The notes under the pieces were generated by a model. It had not been told where the DNA came from, made no database searches, and worked only from the letters and a program-made list of their open reading frames with translations. From Candidatus Aminicenantota bacterium (lineage in GTDB: Bacteria > Acidobacteriota > Aminicenantia > Aminicenantales > Aminicenantaceae): 9,912 nucleotides of DNA. The translations under genes were made by a program, and so were the position numbers. Below are positions 1 to 8,000 of this stretch, in pieces (the first letter of the stretch is position 1; each line of letters opens with the position of its first letter). The stretch lies in the NCBI GenBank assembly GCA_030617525.1, contig JAUWVG010000050.1:1-9912 (forward strand). The letters run 5' to 3'.

Positions 1-2
1 GG

Positions 3-146
3 AAGTTTGAATTCAAAATGGACAAGGTCGACCTCAGTGGACTGACTAATCCTCAAGTAATAGTCAGAATCCAAAACTTCCCAATATTACTTTTTCGGGA
101 AAATATCGATATGACCGTGAGTAAAGATAAATGGGAGTATAAGTAA
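3..146 (+). CDS. C-terminal end of an unrecognised protein (partial at window start)
   Basis: This is the only frame without an early stop at the left edge. It reads 47 residues before a TAA stop. The peptide begins KFEFKMDKVDLSGLTNPQ and ends SKDKWEYK. It alternates hydrophobic and polar residues, as in a beta-rich C-terminal domain. No motif allows a family call. The TAA is followed about 48 bases later by the hairpin at 194-220, which fits a natural gene end. The N-terminus and start lie outside the window. The reading frame is moderately sure and the function is unknown. Confidence 0.5.
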   Translation, partial: KFEFKMDKVDLSGLTNPQVIVRIQNFPILLFRENIDMTVSKDKWEYK

Positions 147-193
147 GGGCACTAAGAACAAAATCTAAGATATAAATCTGACACCAGAGAAAA

Positions 194-220
194 GGGGGCA
201 TCCTTTTAAGGGATGCCCCT
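194..220. terminator. Two-way hairpin terminator
   Basis: GGGGCATCC (195-203) pairs perfectly with GGATGCCCC (211-219) around a 7-base loop, and a G-T pair can extend the stem. Read on the minus strand the stem is followed at once by TTTTCTCT, a good intrinsic terminator. Read on the plus strand it is followed by the weaker TCTATACTATTTCTT. It lies between a plus-strand stop at 146 and a minus-strand remnant stop at 255, the expected place for a shared terminator of convergent genes. Confidence 0.75.
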
Positions 221-254
221 CTATACTATTTCTTAATCTTTATAAAAGGAAATT

Positions 255-368
255 TCACTCGTTTAGTATTTTGTTCAATTTTGGAATATTGATATCCTTG
301 ATCTCTGTGGCCCTCTCCAGCCATGGCGTTACTCTTTGTTTGTTGTCGTTGAACTGATCGATCTGAGT
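255..368 (-). pseudogene. Probable C-terminal remnant of a minus-strand gene
   Basis: The minus strand is open for 37 codons, bounded upstream by TAG (369-371) and ending in TGA at 255-257. The peptide includes the parts QFNDNKQRVTPWLERATEIK and DINIPKLNKILNE. That is a charged helical tail of ordinary protein composition with no start codon of its own. The hairpin at 194-220 forms a proper terminator in this orientation, which argues that a transcribed gene once ended here. The tail style (a helix, then a proline-leucine-asparagine turn near the end) resembles the C-termini of the large propeller proteins in this window, but only loosely. An adjoining frame on the same strand (about 369-480) may be a frameshifted continuation. 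The family is not recognised. Confidence 0.35.
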
Positions 369-434
369 CTAGGTCGAACCTTATAAAATTTGCTTTCTTC
401 AACGAATCTATTCATGGATTTGGCAGCGGACAAC

Positions 435-463
435 TTGACAACCGTACTATTATGGAATATATT
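435..463 (+). promoter_or_regulatory. Sigma70-type promoter for the ATPase gene
   Basis: TTGACA (435-440) matches the -35 consensus fully. After a 17-base spacer, TATATT (458-463) matches five of six -10 positions. Transcription would begin near 470, about 30 bases before the ATG at 501. This placement rules out a functional start at the upstream ATG at 390, which lies before the promoter. Confidence 0.7.
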
Positions 464-484
464 CCTAAATAGTTTAACCATTAT

Positions 485-490
485 GGAGGA
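485..490 (+). promoter_or_regulatory. Shine-Dalgarno site deciding the ATPase start
   Basis: GGAGGA lies 10 bases before the ATG at 501. The in-frame ATG at 483 overlaps this site and has no purine-rich site of its own, so 501 is the preferred start. Confidence 0.65.
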
Positions 491-500
491 AACTCTTGAA

Positions 501-1661
501 ATGAAGAGATTGAAGCGAATTCTAAATATGGACATTCCTCAGGGAACATCTGCATTTTTGTGGGGACCGAGAAAAATTGGAAAATCATCTTATCTCAAAG
601 ATGCTTTTCCAAACAGCTTTATGTATGATTTTCTAAAAACGGATCTGGCTCTGGAATTCACCAAGAGGCCTTCGTTATTGAGAGAGCAAATTCTAGCTAA
701 GACTGAGGAAATTCTTATGCATCCAATCATTTTAGATGAAGTCCAAAAGGTTCCCCAAATATTGGATGAGGTGCACTGGCTGATCGAAAACAAAGGGCTG
801 AGTTTTATCCTATGTGGATCCAGCGCAAGGAAACTGAAACGAGGCAAGGCGAACCTCCTGGGAGGCAGAGCATGGAGATATGAGATGTTCCCACTGGTAA
901 CAAGTGAGTTAGGGGATGTAGAGCTGCTGAGAGCTTTGAATCAGGGCATGATTCCTGACCATTATTTGCGGAATAACTATCAAAAATCACTGAGCGGCTA
1001 TGTTCGTGATTACTTGAAGGAAGAAGTCTTCGATGAAGGTCTGACACGCAATATTCCGGCATTCGCAAGATTTTTTGATGCTGTTGGATATTCACATGGG
1101 GAATTAACGAATTTTTCGAATATCGCTCGGGACTGTGGTGTTGATGCCAAAACAGTTAAGGAATATTACCAAATACTTAACGATACATTGCTGGGCCGGA
1201 TGGTAGAGCCTTTTAAAAAGAGGCAATCCCGCCAAATCATTACAAAAGCACCGAAATTCTATTTGTTTGATGTCGGCGTCGCTGGGAGTATAGTGAAGCG
1301 ACATATATCAGAAGAAAGAGGTGAATTGTTCGGGAAGGCATTCGAGCATTTTATTTTTACAGAAATAGCAGCTCATTCTTCCTATAGTGAATTGGATTAC
1401 AAAATAAATTTTTGGAGAACTAAATCAGGCCAGGAAGTTGATTTCATTCTAGGTGATGGAACGGTCGCAGTCGAAGTAAAAGGAACAAACAATGTCGAGA
1501 ATAGGGAGATGCGGGCACTATCCGCATTTATAGATGAATATTCACCCCAGAAAGCTTTGATTGTTTGCAACGAAAAGGCGGAACGTGTACACGGACAAAT
1601 AAAGATTCTTCCATGGCGTAATTTCCTTAAAGATCTTTGGGGGGGAAAGATTATCAATTAG
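501..1661 (+). CDS. AAA-type ATPase with DUF4143 C-terminal domain
   Basis: The predicted protein has 386 residues, a usual length for this family. The N-terminal P-loop domain shows Walker A GPRKIGKS (22-29), Walker B PIILDEVQ (75-82) and a sensor-like GSSARKLKRG (106-115). The C-terminal half is a DUF4143 domain. It contains a helix-turn-helix-like stretch NFSNIARDCGVDAKTVKEY (about 204-222), then KFYLFDVGV and FGKAFEHFIF. Near the end, E312-x-D314 with E325-V-K327 resembles a PD-(D/E)XK nuclease core. Members are widespread and often patchily distributed. Their role is poorly defined, though DNA-related or toxin/defence-like roles have been suggested. The start at 501 was chosen over 390 because a promoter at 435-463 and a Shine-Dalgarno site at 485-490 lie between them. 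The gene is monocistronic and flanked by decayed genes, which fits a recent insertion (inference). The family call is firm; the cellular role is not. Confidence 0.9.
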   Translation: MKRLKRILNMDIPQGTSAFLWGPRKIGKSSYLKDAFPNSFMYDFLKTDLALEFTKRPSLLREQILAKTEEILMHPIILDEVQKVPQILDEVHWLIENKGLSFILCGSSARKLKRGKANLLGGRAWRYEMFPLVTSELGDVELLRALNQGMIPDHYLRNNYQKSLSGYVRDYLKEEVFDEGLTRNIPAFARFFDAVGYSHGELTNFSNIARDCGVDAKTVKEYYQILNDTLLGRMVEPFKKRQSRQIITKAPKFYLFDVGVAGSIVKRHISEERGELFGKAFEHFIFTEIAAHSSYSELDYKINFWRTKSGQEVDFILGDGTVAVEVKGTNNVENREMRALSAFIDEYSPQKALIVCNEKAERVHGQIKILPWRNFLKDLWGGKIIN

Positions 1662-1696
1662 GAAACAGAACCATAGGATAAGCATATTTATGACTT

Positions 1697-1865
1697 GATA
1701 TTCTTCTAGAAAGGCTATATCAAAGTGGCAAAAGCCTTCAAAGGGAAAAAGCCCCATACCTCCTGCTCCTTAACAGCTAAAGGAAAGCAGGCGTTTTCAA
1801 AATACCTGGAGGCTATGGACGACCTTCTTCACTTTAAAAAGGAAAATAAAACCATTCCAAAATAA
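1697..1865 (+). pseudogene. Remnant of a winged-helix transcriptional regulator (C-terminal part)
   Basis: From about 1713 the plus strand reads GYIKVAKAFKGKKPHTSCSL followed by TAKGKQAFSKYLEAMDDLL, ending in TAA at 1863-1865. This is the wing and last helix of MarR/ArsR-like winged-helix regulators (family pattern: G-Y-I, basic loop, T-x-x-x-L-T-x-K-G, then a helix). In this frame the codon at 1707-1709 is TAG. One frame over, DILLEK (from 1697) supplies the expected preceding helix end, so a one-base deletion near 1710 would explain the break. Farther upstream the second frame has a TGA, and the recognition helix and N-terminus are missing. The fragment starts some 35-50 bases after the ATPase stop, so the original 5' part has been lost, possibly when the ATPase gene arrived (inference). 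Confidence 0.65.
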
Positions 1866-1874
1866 TCTATTTTG
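1858..1874. terminator. Small AT-rich inverted repeat across convergent stops
   Basis: CAAAATA (1858-1864) and TATTTTG (1868-1874) form a perfect 7-base inverted repeat with a 3-base loop. It covers the TAA of the winged-helix remnant and the TAG of the large minus-strand gene, whose ends are one base apart. On the minus strand the downstream sequence is T-rich. The stem is weak, so this is only a candidate terminator for the propeller operon. No better one was found nearby. Confidence 0.35.
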
Positions 1875-4800
1875 TAAAAATATTCAGAATATTTTTTTCC
1901 TGCAGCATCTTGTTCAATGCCGGAAGGTCATCTTCAAGAAGTTTATCATACCGTCCTTTAGATTCAGCCAGTTGTTTCTTGAACTCTTCGTGAACGGCCA
2001 GCTGCTGAGTGGTTGGGGGGAAATCAGATCTTCCTATACTGGAAGCCAGGCTTCCCAGCCTGACATAGAATTTATCCGGCCAGCGGAGGCTGTCACCCGA
2101 GCCTGTTACGCCCGTGGAGAAAAAAAACTCCTCGACATCCAAGAATTTTTTATCTAATTCCTCACAGGCTTTGGTAATAGATTCTGCATCTTTGTGTTCT
2201 GTTAAAAGCTCTTTAAGGTTTTGAAGCTGTTTTCTAACGATCTCCGCCTGGTTTATTATATCAGCAACCGTCTCAATATTATCCCGGATCTCCAGAAGCA
2301 CATTTTGCTGCGCTTGAATATCTTCTTCAGTTCCAGCCGAATGAGGATCCTTTATAATCGTGAGTTTTTGCGTAAATTCTTTTTTCCCTACCAATAACTT
2401 CACTGTGTAAATCCCAGGAGGCGCCAGTAGGCTCATCCGTCCTCCTCTGGACAAGGAACGATATCCTTTTGATCCTATGGGAACATGGTCATGTCCGGTA
2501 GGGCTGGTCCTCAGCTTGACTTCTTTTGTCCTGTCAGTCTTTAGATCCCATATGATCCGGTTAATTCCCTTCTCCTTGGAAATCTTTACAGGGCTTGAGC
2601 CACCTCTTCTACCGGACTGAGCTGGCGGATCATTTTTTTCCGGTTTTAATGTCCTAACAACTTTCCCTTCGTTATCCAGAATCGCAACCTTAATTTCCTC
2701 TTTAGAGGCTTCCTTCAGGTAATAATTGATGGAAGCGCCAAAAGGTGGATTTTTCCCGGCAGTTGGATCGTTTGAAACACCTCTCGGCCCTACAACTCCC
2801 CTATAACGATAGGCTGGTCTTGGAGGGAATAAATAGGCATCGGAATTGAGCACGTCTTTATCTAACTGCTGAAGAGGCGTGATATCATCCATAATCCAAA
2901 ATCCGCGGCCGTAGGTTGAAACCACAAGGTCAATAAAGTGTTCCTGCACCACCAACCAGTGAACCGGCGCATGGGGAAGATTGGACTGCAAGGGAATCCA
3001 GTTTTTCCCATCATTATAAGACATGTATAAGGCATTCTCCGTCCCCAGATACAGCAGGCCCTGCCGTTTTGGATCTTCTCTGACACAGTGGGCATAAGAA
3101 AAGACACTTTTGGGGATATCACCGCTGATGGATTTCCAGCTTTTCCCATAATTGGTTGTCTTAAATATATAAGGATCACGGTCATTGACCTGGTGAAGAT
3201 CAAATGTCACATAACAGGAGCCGGCATCAAAGCGGGACGGTTCAATATTGCTGACTGTCCCCCATTGAGGAAGCTTGGGAATATTTTTTGTAACATTTGT
3301 CCAATTTGCACCGCCGTCTCTGGAAACTTGAAGCAATCCATCATTGGTTCCGGCCCAGAGAAGACCTGCCTCCAAGGGAGATTCTGCAATAGCAAAAACA
3401 ACACACGTGTAAGACGGGCTGATATCGTCTGGAGTGATCCCACCGGTTCTCTGCTGCTTGGTTTTATCGTTGGTGGAAAGGTCGGGGCTGATCACCGTCC
3501 AACTGTGTCCACCGTCTGTTGTCTGGTGGATATACTGGCTTCCCACATAGACCTTATTGTGATCATGCGGGGAAATGCAAATTGGGAAAGTCCATTGGAA
3601 ACGGTATTTTACATCGGCCGGCGCCCATCCCTGAATGCCTTCAGGCCAGACAGAAACAGCACGGCTCTGACCGGTTCTAAAGTCAAATCGGTCCAGCATC
3701 CCATCATAGTTTCCTGACCATACAATGTTATTATCCACGGGATCGGGAACGGCAAATCCGCTCTCAAATCCTCCGCAGGGCTGCCACAGCGCTCTGGGGA
3801 TAGTGCCTCCTGACATGGTATTGCTGGGTCCCATGTAGGATGATCCGTCCTGCCGATTCCCGTAGACATAATAGGGATTCCTGTTATCCACGTACACATG
3901 GTACATCTGGGCAATAGGGAGCTGAATCCCATGCCAGGATTTTCCTCTATTGGTAGAAATACTGACTCCCTGATCATTCCCCACGATCATCCGGCTGGGG
4001 ATCAAAGGATCGATCCATATATCATGGTGGTCACCGCCTGACGGATTGAACCGCTGTATGGTTTGTCCTCCGTCCAAAGTCATGGAAAACCGGGTGGCGG
4101 GGAAATACACTTCATCCTGATCATCAGGTGCCACCACACATCGTGTGTAATAGAGAGGCCGGTTAAGAAGCACATGGTCTTGACTGACATGTGTCCAACT
4201 CTCGCCTCCATTATCCGACCGCCAGAGACCTTCATCCTTGGTCTCTATCATTGCATAGACACGCTGGGAATTACTGGGAGCTATGGCTAGGGCCACTTTC
4301 CCAATTTCCGTGACGGGAAGCCCGCTCCCTTCTAGATGTTTCCAGGTAATCCCTCCATCCCTTGACATATATAGGCCGCCGCCAGGGCCGCCGCTCCATC
4401 TTCCCCATGTCCTCAGCAAAAAAGGCCACATTCCGGCAAAAAGTATTCGTGGATTGTTAGGGTCCATGGCAATATCAGAACAGCCTGTGTTTTCATCCAC
4501 AAACAGCACTTTTTCCCATGTGTTTCCCCCATCTATCGTACGGAAGACACCACGGTCCTGCTGAGGACCATAACAGTGCCCCATGGCTGCTGCCAGAACT
4601 ATGTCAGGATTTTTTGGATGGATCACTACTCGGCCGATGCGCCCGGTGTTTTCCAGGCCCATATTCTTCCAGGTCTTTCCGGCATCCATGGATTTATAGA
4701 TCCCATTTCCCTGGGAAACATTGCTGCGGATAAATGCTTCTCCTGTCCCTGCCCAAACGACATTACGATCAGATGAAGCGATGGCCAACGAACCGATAGA

Positions 4801-5046
4801 AGCCACATCCTGTTTATCAAATATGGGCCTCCAGTTGATCCCGCCATCCATAGACTTAAAAATTCCTCCGGATGCAGCACCGACATAAATTATATTGGGA
4901 TCACCGGGAACACCCACCACAGCACTGATCCTATTTCCTATAGGACCAATGTGGCGGTATTTGATCTGTTTAAACAAATCAGATTTTATCTCTTGTGAAA
5001 AACCGAATCCCGAAAAACCCAAGAAAGAAACAGCCATAACCATCAA
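1867..5046 (-). CDS. Exported VPS10/sortilin-like Asp-box propeller protein (second operon gene)
   Basis: The protein has 1059 residues if counted from the TTG at 5046. About eleven Asp-box repeats of the SxDGGxTW type run through the first 710 residues, for example SMDGGINW (about 65-72), TIDGGNTW, SRDGGITW, TTDGGHSW and SRDGGANW. This indicates large beta-propellers of the sortilin/VPS10 and BNR type. STYGRGFWIMDDITPL (about 710-725) closes the propeller part and is typical of this bacterial family. A beta-sandwich-like module follows (about 775-895, with PGIYTVKLLVG), then a helical tail (about 905-1000) and a conserved DFPPTTQQLAVHE segment (about 1005-1018). Its enzymatic or binding role is not established in the family. 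It is closely similar to the upstream gene product, often over long identical runs. The start is uncertain. The strong Shine-Dalgarno site lies at 5087-5094. In-frame codons from 5079 would add a lysine/arginine-rich IKKRLKHRISFL segment that completes the signal peptide, but no ATG, GTG or TTG exists there. Confidence 0.85.
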   Translation of the reverse strand: MMVMAVSFLGFSGFGFSQEIKSDLFKQIKYRHIGPIGNRISAVVGVPGDPNIIYVGAASGGIFKSMDGGINWRPIFDKQDVASIGSLAIASSDRNVVWAGTGEAFIRSNVSQGNGIYKSMDAGKTWKNMGLENTGRIGRVVIHPKNPDIVLAAAMGHCYGPQQDRGVFRTIDGGNTWEKVLFVDENTGCSDIAMDPNNPRILFAGMWPFLLRTWGRWSGGPGGGLYMSRDGGITWKHLEGSGLPVTEIGKVALAIAPSNSQRVYAMIETKDEGLWRSDNGGESWTHVSQDHVLLNRPLYYTRCVVAPDDQDEVYFPATRFSMTLDGGQTIQRFNPSGGDHHDIWIDPLIPSRMIVGNDQGVSISTNRGKSWHGIQLPIAQMYHVYVDNRNPYYVYGNRQDGSSYMGPSNTMSGGTIPRALWQPCGGFESGFAVPDPVDNNIVWSGNYDGMLDRFDFRTGQSRAVSVWPEGIQGWAPADVKYRFQWTFPICISPHDHNKVYVGSQYIHQTTDGGHSWTVISPDLSTNDKTKQQRTGGITPDDISPSYTCVVFAIAESPLEAGLLWAGTNDGLLQVSRDGGANWTNVTKNIPKLPQWGTVSNIEPSRFDAGSCYVTFDLHQVNDRDPYIFKTTNYGKSWKSISGDIPKSVFSYAHCVREDPKRQGLLYLGTENALYMSYNDGKNWIPLQSNLPHAPVHWLVVQEHFIDLVVSTYGRGFWIMDDITPLQQLDKDVLNSDAYLFPPRPAYRYRGVVGPRGVSNDPTAGKNPPFGASINYYLKEASKEEIKVAILDNEGKVVRTLKPEKNDPPAQSGRRGGSSPVKISKEKGINRIIWDLKTDRTKEVKLRTSPTGHDHVPIGSKGYRSLSRGGRMSLLAPPGIYTVKLLVGKKEFTQKLTIIKDPHSAGTEEDIQAQQNVLLEIRDNIETVADIINQAEIVRKQLQNLKELLTEHKDAESITKACEELDKKFLDVEEFFFSTGVTGSGDSLRWPDKFYVRLGSLASSIGRSDFPPTTQQLAVHEEFKKQLAESKGRYDKLLEDDLPALNKMLQEKNILNIFTK

Positions 5047-5086
5047 AAAAGAAATCCTATGCTTAAGCCTTTTTTTTATAATTTTA

Positions 5087-5094
5087 TCCCTCCT
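5087..5094 (-). promoter_or_regulatory. Shine-Dalgarno site overlapping the upstream stop; no standard start follows
   Basis: On the minus strand AGGAGGGA shares bases with the TAG stop (5093-5095) of the preceding gene, which favours translational coupling. Five bases after the GGAGGG core (5093-5088) lies ATT (5082-5080), and eight bases after it lies ATA (5079-5077). Either would start the basic n-region of the downstream signal peptide in frame. The first standard start codons, TTG at 5046 and ATG at 5043, lie more than 40 bases away, with only a weak AGGA (5055-5058) nearby. Confidence 0.65.
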
Positions 5095-8000
5095 AAATCT
5101 TTTTTAGAACTACGATACTGCCGATCTTTTTCTCTTTCAGAAGATCATTAAATTCCTTAAGATCTTTGGCCAAAATCTCATCCAATTTTGTCCTAATGTC
5201 TTCAATTTGGTTTTGGAACATTTCATGAACAGCTATTTGTTGCGTGGTTGGCGGAAAATCTGCCGTTCCAACACCACCGGCAAGAGTACTGAGTTTAGAA
5301 TAAATTTTCATGGGCCATCGAATCATGTCCTGGCTGCTGCCGGAAAGTTTTAACTGGACAAGATGGCCTTCCAATTCCATGAATTTCTTATTCAATTCTT
5401 CGGCGGTGGTCAATAGATCCTTAGCTTCTTTTTCTTCTTTAAATAGAGCTTTCAGGTCTAAAAGTTGTTTTCGGACATCTTCGATCTGATTGACTATTTC
5501 CGCAGTTTTTGTACTGCTTTCTCGAATTCCTAGAAGCAATTTTACCTGCGCCTTAATATCCTCTACCGTCCCTTCTGAATTAGGATCTTTTTTGACTTCA
5601 AGTTTTTGAGTCCATTCCCGGTCTCCAACCGAAAGTTTAATCGTATATACTCCTGGAGCTGCCATAAGGCTGACAGGCCCACCCCAACCTCGAAAAGAAC
5701 GCCATCCACTTTTTCCAATCTCCACATGTGGCGCATACAGGGGAGGAGTTTTTAATTTTACTCCCTTGGACTGGGCATAGCGCAAATTCCAGATTGACCT
5801 GTTGATCCCGACGCTTTTCATCCCTTTCATGGAAGTGACCAACTGATCCTGGGCATCATAGATCTTGATATCTACATCCCCTTCTGGTTTTGATTTAAAA
5901 TAGTAATTAAAATAGGCGCCATACTGAGGATTTTGTCCTGCTGTTGGATCATTTGATACACTCATGGAAGAACTCTTGTAGATGAAGCGATAGGCCGGAC
6001 GCGGCGTGAAAAAAAACACGTCTGAATCCAGGACTTCCTGATCTATCTGCTGAAGGGGGGTAATATCATCCATGATCCAGAAACCCCTGCCATATGTTCC
6101 AACCACCAAGTCATTAAAATGTTCTTGCACAACCAGCCAGTGAACCGGTGCATGAGGAAGATTGGTTTGAAGAGGGATCCAATTTTCCCCATCATTAAAA
6201 GAAATGTACAACGCATTTTCCGTTCCCACATAAAGAAGACCCTCTCGAACCGGATCCTCCCTCACACAGTGGACATAACTGAGCACACTTTCCGGAATAT
6301 CAGAACTTATGGATTTCCAGCTTTTTCCATAATCAGAAGTCTTATAAATGAAAGGATCTCTATTGTTGACCTGGTGAAAATCCACAGTAAGATAACAGGT
6401 GCCTGCATCATAACGGGAAGGTTCAATATTACTGACTGTCCCCCAAGGAGGCAAATTCGGCATGTTTTTTGTAACATTGGTCCAGTTTTCTCCACCGTCC
6501 CTGGTCACATGAACAAGGCCGTCATTGGTCCCTGCCCACAGCAGGCCTTCCTCTAAAAGTGATTCAGCAAGAGCAAAAATAACACAGCAGTATTCTGGAG
6601 AAGAATTATCCGGAGTTAGGCCGCCGGACACTCCCTGTTTACTTAAATCATTGGTACTTAAATCAGGGCTTATAATTGTCCAACTGTGTCCGCCGTTTGT
6701 TGTCCGGTGGACATATTGGCTGGCCACATACACTCTGTTATGGTCATGGGGTGAAATGACAATGGGAAATGTCCACTGAAAGCGGTATTTTAATTCAGAG
6801 GCAGGGGAGCCTACGGAATAATCCGGCCAGACAGAAGTTTTTCTGGAATGTCTTGTACGTTCGTTATATCGGTCAAGATCACCTTCATAACCGCCGGACC
6901 AGACAATATCATTATCCACCGGATCAGGAATTGCAAAACCGCTTTCAAATCCTCCTACAGAATGCCACATTCCTCTTGGGATCCCTCTGCCGGATAAACT
7001 ATTGCTGGGGCCCATTGAAGAAGGTCCGTCCTGACGGTTTCCATAAACATTATAGGGGACCTTATTGTCTACATGGACATGATACATTTGGGCGATAGGC
7101 AGCTGCACCCGGTTCCATGATTTTCCTTTGTTCATGGAAATACTGACGCCCTGGTCATTACCCACCAAAATCCTGTTTCCATTGGTGGGATCCACCCAAA
7201 TATCATGGTTATCTCCGCCGGCAGATCCGATCCGGCTGGTTTTCCCCCCATCTAAAGATATGCTGTATCTGACAGCACAGAAATAGATCTCATTTTCATC
7301 AGTGGGAGATACGGCACACCTGGAATAATAGTGAGGCCGCTGGGTCAATTCATGATCAGAATTAACCAGGGTCCAGCTTCCACCACCATCATCAGACCTC
7401 CACAGCACTCCATTGCTGGTTTTCTGATCCTTCCAGGGAACACTATCTCCCGTTTCTATCAGAGCATATACCCTTTCAGAGTTACTGGGGGCAATGGCCA
7501 CAGCAATTTTTCCTAAAGGCGATTTAGGCAGTCCGCTGTCTGTCAGATGTTTCCAGGTGGTTCCTCCGTCTTTAGACATGTAAAGCCCGCTTCCCGGCCC
7601 ACCGCTTTCTCTTCCCCATGTCCATATCTCTAATTGCCACATTCCGGCAAAAAGGATCCGGGGATTATTGGGATCCATCGCTATATCCGAACATCCGGTA
7701 TTTTCATCAACAAATAGTACTTTCTCCCAGTTGTTCCCTCCATCAGTAGTCCGGAAAATCCCCCGTTCCTGTTGTGGACCGTAGCAATGTCCCATCGCCG
7801 CGGCAAAAACAACATCAGGATTATTGGGATCGATGACTATACGGGCAATACGTCCGGTCTTTTCCAGTCCCATCAATTTCCAATTCTTTCCGGCATCTGT
7901 AGACTTGAAGATCCCTTTTCCCAGAGAAATGTTGCTGCGAATAAAAGGTTCACCGGTCCCGGCCCAGACAACATTACTGTCTGAAGGAGCAATGGCCAAA

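Larger units (their letters stand above)
147..500. other. Intergenic stretch between partial gene and ATPase
   Basis: This gene-poor stretch is AT-rich. It holds a two-way hairpin terminator (194-220), a short minus-strand coding remnant (255-368), a sigma70-like promoter (435-463) and the ribosome binding site of the ATPase gene (485-490). Between 369 and 434 the only open reading is a minus-strand frame that may be a further frameshifted piece of the same remnant. I see no RNA gene or repeat here. Confidence 0.6.

Noticed and set aside
390..500. An N-terminal extension of the ATPase beginning at the ATG at 390.
   Set aside because: A near-consensus promoter (435-463) and the Shine-Dalgarno site (485-490) lie inside it, and the family's N-terminus begins at the 501 start.
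1762..1791. Inverted repeat CCTGCT...AGCAGG with an inner CCTT/AAGG, a possible terminator.
   Set aside because: It lies within the conserved coding part of the winged-helix remnant and lacks a close T-run on either strand, so it is probably chance.
3088..3717. A 209-codon plus-strand ORF opposite the propeller gene, and similar plus-strand ORFs across 1972-8099.
   Set aside because: These lie antisense to clearly conserved Asp-box coding sequence, show no domain features and are typical shadows.
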